Shown here piece by piece: positions 7,724 to 12,986 of a DNA stretch of 12,986 nucleotides. The position numbers were made by a program, and so were the translations under genes. The DNA lies in assembly GCA_017305815.1 (NCBI GenBank), contig JAFKJZ010000167.1, positions 1 to 12,986 of the forward strand, written 5' to 3'. This DNA comes from Hyphomicrobiales bacterium. Its GTDB lineage: Bacteria; Pseudomonadota; Alphaproteobacteria; Rhizobiales; Kaistiaceae. The notes below the pieces were generated by a model. It did not search any database, was not told where the DNA came from, and was given only the letters and a program-made list of their open reading frames with translations. The number at the start of each line of letters is the position of its first letter. The first letter of the stretch is position 1.

Positions 7724-7760
7724 TTTTTCATCTTGCGGAGAATGTGAAAAAGATTTTTGA
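7724..7760. promoter_or_regulatory. Inverted TTTTTCA/TGAAAAA element before the transporter operon
   Basis: TTTTTCA (7724-7730) and TGAAAAA (7745-7751) form an inverted pair with a 14-nt spacer, and AAAAA-GA-TTTTT (7747-7758) forms a second, tighter palindrome. The TGTGAAAA core (7743-7750) matches both copies in the dpaL/rpiR divergent region. This is a candidate operator for the RpiR protein at the transporter promoter. The rest of the 104-bp gap (7700-7803) is AT-rich with no other recognisable element. Confidence 0.4.
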
Positions 7761-7803
7761 ATTGGATGACGACGTGGTCAGGCCTTTTCATCGGGAACCG
7801 AGC

Positions 7804-8883
7804 ATGGACTTTCCAATTCACCGCCGCAATTTTCTGAAGACGATCGCTGCCGGCGCGGCGTTCGGAGCCCTCGGTCCCCTCGGCCGCGCCCAGGCGGCAG
7901 AGGACCTGGTGTGGATGACATGGGAGAACCTCGCCAAGGACGACTACCTCAAGGCCTTCCTGGCCGACGGCAAGGTCTCGCTCACCAAGAACTTCATCGG
8001 CACCGATGACGAGCAGTTCGCCAAGCTCCGCGCCGGCGGCGCCTCGTCGGTCGACCTGATCACGCCCGGCCTCGACAAGGTCGAGTACTACACCGCTTCG
8101 GGCCTGCTGCAGCCGATCGACCTTGCCAAGGTGCCGAACGCCGCGCGTCTCTACGAGACGTTCAAGACTACGAAGCTCGGCAAGAAGGACGGCCAGACCT
8201 ATGGCATCCCCTTCTACTGGGGCATCAATCCGATCGTCTATCGCGCCGACCTGATGGATGCGGAGCCGGACTGGTCCGTCTTCTTCGAAGGTGACAAATA
8301 TGCCGGCAAGCTGGCGATGCGCGATTATGCGCTGGAGGCGATCATGATCGCCGCGCTCTATCTCGGCATCCCGCGCGACCGCATGTTCCAGATGGACGAT
8401 GCCGAGCTCGCCGAGGTCAAGAAGGCGCTGATGGCGCAGAAGAAGCTGCTGCGCACCTACTGGAACTCGATCGCCGACCTGACCAACCTGTTCGCCTCGG
8501 GCGAGGTGGTCTGCGCCTTCTCCTGGGTGCCGCCCTATTACGACCTGAAGGCGCGCGGTCTCAACATGGGCATGGCGAAGCCGAAGGCCGGCGTCATCGG
8601 CTGGTGCGATACGGTCGCGATCCCGGCCGGCGTCACCGGCGAGCGCCTCGACGACACGCTCAGTCTCGTCAATTACCTGCTCGGGCCGGAATATGGCGCC
8701 AAGCTCGCCGTCGGCGGCCCCTATGCGCAGAGCACGGACTCCGCCCTCGCCGGCCTTTCCGAGGAACAGCGCAGCAAGATCTTCACCAATGATCTCTCGA
8801 TCATGAACAGCTTCGTCTGGAAGGAAAACCCGGCCCGCTACAATGACTGGGTCGCGCTCTGGAACGAAGTGAAGGCAAGCTGA
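7804..8883 (+). CDS. PotD-like ABC transporter substrate-binding protein, Tat-exported
   Basis: This is a periplasmic binding protein of the spermidine/putrescine (PotD/PotF) fold, 359 residues. It has a Tat leader with R7-R8-N9-F10-L11-K12 and a likely cleavage near A-Q-A (29-31). Compared with PotD from memory, W241, E178, W267 and D269 match its polyamine-box Trp229, Glu171, Trp255 and Asp257, but the position of Asp168 appears to be Tyr (Y175). Losing one amine-binding acid argues against ordinary polyamines and for a smaller or zwitterionic ligand such as a ureide or diamino acid; this is inference. The ATG at 7804 gives a normal 6-residue n-region. A GTG at 7744 with a nearby GGAG could add 20 residues but would run through the putative operator. 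The gene leads an operon, 5 bp before the ATPase gene. Confidence 0.9.
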   Translation: MDFPIHRRNFLKTIAAGAAFGALGPLGRAQAAEDLVWMTWENLAKDDYLKAFLADGKVSLTKNFIGTDDEQFAKLRAGGASSVDLITPGLDKVEYYTASGLLQPIDLAKVPNAARLYETFKTTKLGKKDGQTYGIPFYWGINPIVYRADLMDAEPDWSVFFEGDKYAGKLAMRDYALEAIMIAALYLGIPRDRMFQMDDAELAEVKKALMAQKKLLRTYWNSIADLTNLFASGEVVCAFSWVPPYYDLKARGLNMGMAKPKAGVIGWCDTVAIPAGVTGERLDDTLSLVNYLLGPEYGAKLAVGGPYAQSTDSALAGLSEEQRSKIFTNDLSIMNSFVWKENPARYNDWVALWNEVKAS

Positions 8884-8888
8884 CGCCG

Positions 8889-10004
8889 ATGGACCGGACC
8901 GGACCTGGCATGAAGGAGGGGGCGCCCGCGCGCCCCCTCCTCGAAGCCGTCGCGCTGCACAAGAGCTATGATGCGTTCAGCGCCGTGCGCGGCGTCAATT
9001 TCAGCATCGCGCCGAACAGCTATGTGACGCTGCTGGGGCCGTCGGGCTGCGGCAAGACGTCGATCCTGCGCATGATCGGCGGCTTCGAGACCGTGTCGTC
9101 GGGTCTTCTGGAGCTGGACGGGACGTCGCTCGCCGAGGTTCCGGCCAATCGCCGGCCGGTCAACACCGTGTTCCAGAGCTATGCGCTGTTCCCGCATCTG
9201 ACGGTCGAGGACAATGTCGGCTTCGGCCTGGCCTATACGCGGTTCGATCGCGCGACGATCGAGCGGAAGGTCGCCGACGCGCTCGCCATGGTAGAACTGG
9301 GGCCGCTCGCCAGGCGGCGGCCGCGCCAGCTTTCCGGCGGACAGCAGCAGCGCGTGGCGCTCGCCCGCGCCATCGTCAACCAGCCGCGCCTGCTCCTGCT
9401 CGACGAGCCGCTCTCGGCGCTCGACCGCCGCATGCGCAAGGACATGCAGATCCAGCTGAAGGACCTGCAGCGCCGGCTCGGCATGGCGTTCCTGCATGTC
9501 ACGCACGACCAGGAAGAGGCCTTCGCCCTTTCCGACGTCATCATCGTGATGAACCATGGCCGCATCGAGCAGCAGGGCCGCCCGAGCGACATCTACAACC
9601 GTCCGGCGACTGCCTATGTCGCCGATTTCATCGGCGGCGCCAATCGCGTCGGCGGCCGGATCCTCGAGGTTGCCAATGGCGCCGACGCGGTGACGGCGAC
9701 GATCGAAACGCCGCTCGGCCGGTTCACCGTGCCGGGGGTCGCCGGCCTGAAGCCGGGCGCGGCGGCGACGCTCTGCGTACGGCCGGAACAACTGGCGCCC
9801 GCCGCCCATGGCGCGTTCGACGTCACCGTGACGCATCAGGTGTTTCGAGGCGCCGAATGGCTGATCGAGGCAAGGGCGGCCGGCGATCTGGCGCTTGGCT
9901 TCGTGCTGCGCGACGGGACGCTGCCGGCGATTGGCGCGACCGTCCGGCTCGCCTTCGACCCCGCCCATGCCTGGATTGCGGCCGACGCCGCGCCGGAGGC
10001 TTGA
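8889..10004 (+). CDS. PotA-like ABC transporter ATP-binding protein
   Basis: This is the cytoplasmic ATPase of a polyamine-type importer, 371 residues. It has Walker A GPSGCGKT (50-57), Q-loop Q96 in VFQSYALFPHLTV, signature LSGGQQQR (148-155), Walker B LLLLDEP (168-174) with D-loop SALD, and switch H206 in HVTHDQ. A C-terminal TOBE-type regulatory domain (about 285-365) follows, as in PotA/MalK proteins. Length is standard. It starts 5 nt after the binding-protein stop with only a weak ribosome-binding site. The first codons contain a very stable hairpin (8914-8941), which may reduce its translation relative to the binding protein. The next gene begins 2 nt after its stop, with GGAGG inside the 3' end of this gene (9995-9999). 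Confidence 0.95.
   Translation: MDRTGPGMKEGAPARPLLEAVALHKSYDAFSAVRGVNFSIAPNSYVTLLGPSGCGKTSILRMIGGFETVSSGLLELDGTSLAEVPANRRPVNTVFQSYALFPHLTVEDNVGFGLAYTRFDRATIERKVADALAMVELGPLARRRPRQLSGGQQQRVALARAIVNQPRLLLLDEPLSALDRRMRKDMQIQLKDLQRRLGMAFLHVTHDQEEAFALSDVIIVMNHGRIEQQGRPSDIYNRPATAYVADFIGGANRVGGRILEVANGADAVTATIETPLGRFTVPGVAGLKPGAAATLCVRPEQLAPAAHGAFDVTVTHQVFRGAEWLIEARAAGDLALGFVLRDGTLPAIGATVRLAFDPAHAWIAADAAPEA
8914..8941 (+). other. Perfect 12-bp GC-rich hairpin at the start of the ATPase gene
   Basis: AGGAGGGGGCGC (8914-8925) and GCGCCCCCTCCT (8930-8941) pair perfectly with a 4-nt loop (CCGC). The structure lies inside codons 9-18 of the ATPase frame, just after the binding-protein stop. No T-run follows, so it is not a standard terminator. 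A likely role is to block 3' decay of the binding-protein message or damp translation of the ATPase, giving excess binding protein. The structure is seen directly; the role is inferred. Confidence 0.6.
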
Positions 10005-10006
10005 TC

Positions 10007-10872
10007 GTGGGGCGCTGGAACATCGGTTCCTGGCTGGCCTTTCCGGTCTTCGCGACGGTGACGGCGCTCTGCCTCGCGCCGCTCGCCGTGCTTCTGGCCT
10101 ACAGCTTCTTCCAGGTCGATTTTGTTGCGATCGTCACCGACCCTACGCTGAAGAACTATGGCCGCCTGGCCGCCAGCGCCACCTATCGCGGCCTGATCCT
10201 GAAGGCGTTCCTGTCCGGCCTGCTGGTGGTCGCGATCACCGCCGTCATTGGCCATCCGGTCGCCTATTTCATCGCCAAGCGCGTCACGGTCTACAAGTCG
10301 GCGCTGCTTACCCTGCTGCTGGTGCCACTCTACACCGGCGACATGGTGCGCATCTTCGCCTGGCGCGTTCTGCTCGGCAGCGAAGGCGTGCTGAACGGCT
10401 TCCTGCTCTGGATCGGCGCGATCGACACGCCCATTCAGGCGCTGCTGTTCAGCCCGGTCGCCACCCATATCGTGCTGACCTACAATTACCTGCCCTTCAT
10501 GGTGCTGGGCTCTGGCTCGCCTATGAGGCCCTCGACAGCCGCCTGCTGGAGGCGGCGTCCGATCTCGGCGCCGGCCGCCTCTCGTCCTTCCGGCGGGTCA
10601 CGCTGCCGATGACCATGCCGGGGCTGATCGCCGGCGGGATGATGGTGTTCGTGATGGTTGTCGGTGATTACCTGACGCCGCAGCTGATCGGCGGCGCGTC
10701 CGGCGTGACGATCATCAGCGCCATCAACGATCTCTTCGGAACGGCCTTCGACTGGCCGCTCGGTTCGGCGATCGCCTGGACCATGCTGGCCTTCCTCTGC
10801 CTGTTCTTCGCCCTGGCGGGGCTCGCGATCAGCCGCACCACCTGGAGCCGAAGCCTGATGGGGGGAGAATAG
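10007..10872 (+). pseudogene. PotB-like ABC permease, broken by a one-base frameshift
   Basis: This is an inner-membrane permease of the spermidine/putrescine (PotB/PotH) type. It starts at GTG 10007, 7 nt after GGAGG. The first frame reads 167 residues with membrane segments and the typical LVPLYTGDMVRIFAWRVLLG and TYNYLPFMVL blocks. Then the frame is lost: the continuation GLWLAYEALDSRLLEAASDL with the EAA loop (DLGAGRLSSFRRVTLP) is one frame over, from 10507 to the stop at 10872. One extra G in the GGG run at 10507-10509 would restore a 288-residue protein. Read as is, the product ends at 10612 after 201 residues and lacks the EAA loop that docks the ATPase, so it should not work. The cause is either a real mutation or a homopolymer sequencing error. 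A programmed shift is unlikely because no slippery heptamer is present. Confidence 0.85.
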
Positions 10873-10874
10873 CC

Positions 10875-11651
10875 GTGTCGCGTCCGCTTCGCTGGGTCGA
10901 TGCCTGGGTCTGGCTCGTCTACGGCTTCATGTATCTGCCGATCGCCGTCATCCTGATCTTCTCGTTCAACGACTCGGAGATGATCGCCTTTCCGCTGCGC
11001 GGCTTCACCACGCACTGGTATCAGGCGATCTTCGCCGACACGCGGCTGACCGGCGCGCTGGGGCTGACCTTTCTGGTCTCTCTGCCCGTGGCGCTGGCGT
11101 CGACGCTGCTCGGCGCCATGGCTGCGCTGGCGCTGACGCGCTACCGGCTGCGCTTCCGGGTCGCGTTCCTGGTGATGCTGTTCGTGCCGTTCCTGATTCC
11201 GAAGGTGATCCTCGCCGTCGCGCAGCTGATCCTGCTGTCGGAACTCGGCATCGAGCGCAGTCTCTGGACGGTGATCGCGGCGCAGACGATCATCATCCTG
11301 CCCTTCACCGTTCTGGTGATCGCATCGGTGCTGATCCGGATCGACCGCCGTCTCGAAGAGGCCGCCGCCGATCTCGGCGCCTCCGGTGTCAGCATCTTCC
11401 GGCGTGTGACGCTGCCCCTGATGAAGAACGGCCTGCTCGCCGCCTATTTCATCGCCTTCGTGCTTTCCTCGTCGGAATATGTGCTGACCTCCTTTGTCAG
11501 CGGCCGCAGCCAGCCTCTCTCGATCCTGGTCGCCTCCGACTTCCGCTTCAACATCTCGCCGACCCTCGATGCGCTGGCCCTGCTGATCGTTCTGGCCAAC
11601 CTGCTGCTGATCGGGCTCGGCGAATTCGCGCGCTTGAAGGCGCGCCGCTAG
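10875..11651 (+). CDS. PotC-like ABC transporter permease
   Basis: This is the second inner-membrane permease of the importer, 258 residues, with about six hydrophobic segments (first around 11-30, last around 236-252). The cytoplasmic coupling loop EEAAADLGASGVSIFRRVTL (161-180) is the classic EAA motif. YLPIAVILIFSFN (20-32) near the N-terminus is typical of PotC/PotI. It starts at GTG 10875, 2 nt after the stop of the preceding permease, with GGGGGAGA just upstream, and ends 10 nt before the hydantoinase gene, so it is tightly co-transcribed. It is intact, unlike its partner. Substrate specificity comes from the binding protein and operon context. Confidence 0.94.
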   Translation: MSRPLRWVDAWVWLVYGFMYLPIAVILIFSFNDSEMIAFPLRGFTTHWYQAIFADTRLTGALGLTFLVSLPVALASTLLGAMAALALTRYRLRFRVAFLVMLFVPFLIPKVILAVAQLILLSELGIERSLWTVIAAQTIIILPFTVLVIASVLIRIDRRLEEAAADLGASGVSIFRRVTLPLMKNGLLAAYFIAFVLSSSEYVLTSFVSGRSQPLSILVASDFRFNISPTLDALALLIVLANLLLIGLGEFARLKARR

Positions 11652-11661
11652 AGGACCTGCC

Positions 11662-12986
11662 ATGGCTGATTTCGAGCTGATCCTTCGCGGCGGCACCGTC
11701 GTGACCGCCGCCGACACGTTTCGCGCCGATGTCGCGATCCGCCACGGCAGGATCGTCTCGGTCGGGAGCGGGCTCGGGTCCGCCGACCGCATCATCGACG
11801 CCTCGGGCCTGCTGGTCATGCCGGGCGGCATCGACAGCCATGTCCATCTCGCGCAGCACGCGCCGCCGGGCACCCCGCAGATGGCCGACGGCTTCGAAAC
11901 CGGCACCCGCTCGGCGATCGCCGGCGGCACGACGACGGTGATCTCCTTCGCGGTGCAGCCGCGCGGCGCTTCGCTGCGCGAAAGCGTGCGCGACTATCAC
12001 ACCAAGGCGGAAGGCCAGTCCTATTGCGACTACGGCTTCCACCTGATCGTCACCGACCCGACGCCTACCGTTCTCGGTCAGGAGCTGCCGGCGCTGGTGA
12101 TGGACGGCTACACCTCGTTCAAGGTCTTCATGACCTATGACGACATGGTGCTGAACGACCGCCAGCTGCTGGAAGTGTTCGACTGCGCGCGCGGCTGCGG
12201 CGCGCTCGTCATGGTCCATTGCGAGGGCTATGATTCCATCCGCTTCATGACCGAGCGCCTCGAGCGCGCCGGCAAGACCGCCCCCTACTACCATGGCGCC
12301 TCGCGGCCCCAGAGCGTCGAGCGCGAGGCGACCCACCGCGCCATCAGCCATGCCGAGCTGGTCGACGTGCCGATCATGGTGGTGCATGTCTCCGGCCGTG
12401 AGGCGATGGAGCAGATCCGCTGGGCCCGGCAGAAGGGCCTGCGCATCTATGGCGAGACCTGCCCGCAATATATCGCGCTCACCGCCGATGACATGAAGGG
12501 CTTCAACATGGACGAGAGCGGCGGCAAATATGTCTGCTCGCCGCCGCCGCGTGACCACGCCAGCTGGGACGCGATCTGGGAGGGCATCCGCACCGGCGTG
12601 TTCCAGACCTTCTCGTCCGATCACGTCCTTCCGCTGGGTGCCGAACGGCATACCGGGTGTCGAGAACCGGATGGCGATCCTGTTCTCCAAGGGCGTCTCG
12701 GAAGGCCGCATCAGCGTCAACGAGTTCGTCGCGCTGACCTCGACCAACCACGCCAGGATGTATGGCCTCTATCCGCGGAAGGGCTCGATTGCCGCCGGGT
12801 TCGACGCCGACATCGTGCTGTGGGATCCGAACCGCAAGGAAGTCATCCGGCAGGAGCAGATGCACCACGCCGCTGACTACACGCCCTATGAAGGGCTGGA
12901 GGTTACCGGCTGGCCGGTGATGACGCTGCTGCGCGGCAAGCCGGTCTTCGAGGAGGGACGGATCCTCGGCGAGGTCGGCGCCGGCC
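11662..12986 (+). pseudogene. D-hydantoinase/dihydropyrimidinase, disrupted by an internal deletion, partial at right edge
   Basis: This cyclic-amidase of the amidohydrolase superfamily opens hydantoin or dihydropyrimidine rings to N-carbamoyl amino acids. Metal ligands are all visible: H60 and H62 (DSHVHLAQ), carboxylated lysine K154 (SFKVFMTYDD), H186 (VHCEGYD), H242 (VVHVSG) and D320 (SSDH). After H321 (12624) the frame breaks. From 12626 a different frame reads SFRWVPNGIPGVENR, then FVALTSTNHARMYGLYPRKG and DADIVLWDP, open to the window end. Family members have about 15-20 residues between SSDH and SFRW (PFR.DD..GK type), so about 50 nt, not a multiple of three, is missing. The unshifted frame runs on as unrelated sequence to 12876. 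The start at 11662 follows GAGGA. It closes the transporter operon and supplies the ring-opening step for the divergent carbamoylases. Confidence 0.88.

Noticed and set aside
10500..10515. Programmed ribosomal frameshift in the PotB-like permease
   Set aside because: The shift needed is -1, but the local sequence is not an X-XXY-YYZ slippery heptamer and I see no convincing downstream pseudoknot. A simple base loss in GGG is more economical.
12625..12876. Natural short hydantoinase of 404 residues ending at 12876
   Set aside because: The last 80 or so codons of that frame are Arg-rich nonsense, whereas the neighbouring frame carries clear hydantoinase C-terminal sequence to the window end.
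1..12986. CRISPR array, tRNA/rRNA genes, insertion sequence or integrase remnants
   Set aside because: No spaced direct repeats, no tRNA or rRNA signatures and no transposase or integrase motifs were seen on either strand. The two gene lesions show no inserted element.

Overview
The window is GC-rich (roughly two-thirds G+C by eye), densely packed, and holds catabolic and transport genes. The Tat-type binding-protein leaders, an EhuB-like binding protein, FCD-type GntR and RpiR regulators, and hydantoin/ureide hydrolases suggest an alphaproteobacterium of the Hyphomicrobiales (rhizobia-like) type. That placement is inference from gene content; no rRNA or tRNA is present to fix it.

Layout. 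(1) At 16-1741 a Tat-exported amino-acid/ectoine-type ABC binding protein (minus strand) diverges from a GntR/FCD regulator (plus strand) across an AT-rich 151-bp promoter region. The rest of that transporter would lie beyond the left edge. (2) At 1850-3202 is a stand-alone ferric-reductase/NADPH-oxidase-like membrane flavocytochrome. (3) At 3293-6682 a tight minus-strand operon is transcribed in the order 2,3-diaminopropionate ammonia-lyase, M20 N-carbamoyl-amino-acid/allantoate amidohydrolase (4-bp ATGA overlap), then nitrilase-superfamily N-carbamoyl-D-amino-acid hydrolase (16-bp gap). (4) Diverging from it at 6800-12986 is a plus-strand run: RpiR/SIS regulator, PotD-like binding protein, PotA-like ATPase, PotB-like permease, PotC-like permease and D-hydantoinase/dihydropyrimidinase, with gaps of 2-10 bp from the binding protein onward.

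How it fits together. Regions 3 and 4 look like one catabolic locus. The transporter would bring in a cyclic or open ureide, the hydantoinase would open the ring, the two unrelated carbamoyl hydrolases would remove N-carbamoyl groups, and the lyase would turn 2,3-diaminopropionate into pyruvate and ammonia. RpiR probably controls it: TGTGAAAA motifs occur twice in the divergent promoter and again before the binding-protein gene. The lyase, M20 hydrolase and hydantoinase trio recalls the E. coli ygeX-ygeY-hyuA locus, but here carbamoyl hydrolases and a dedicated ABC importer are present.

Two genes of the plus-strand operon are broken in this sequence. The PotB-like permease has a one-base frameshift in a GGG run at 10507-10509. 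The hydantoinase has an out-of-frame internal deletion at 12625/12626 that removes about 15-20 codons just after its last metal ligand. Either the pathway is decaying in this strain or the sequence has errors. A 12-bp perfect GC-rich hairpin in the first codons of the ATPase gene may set the ratio of binding protein to the rest of the transporter.
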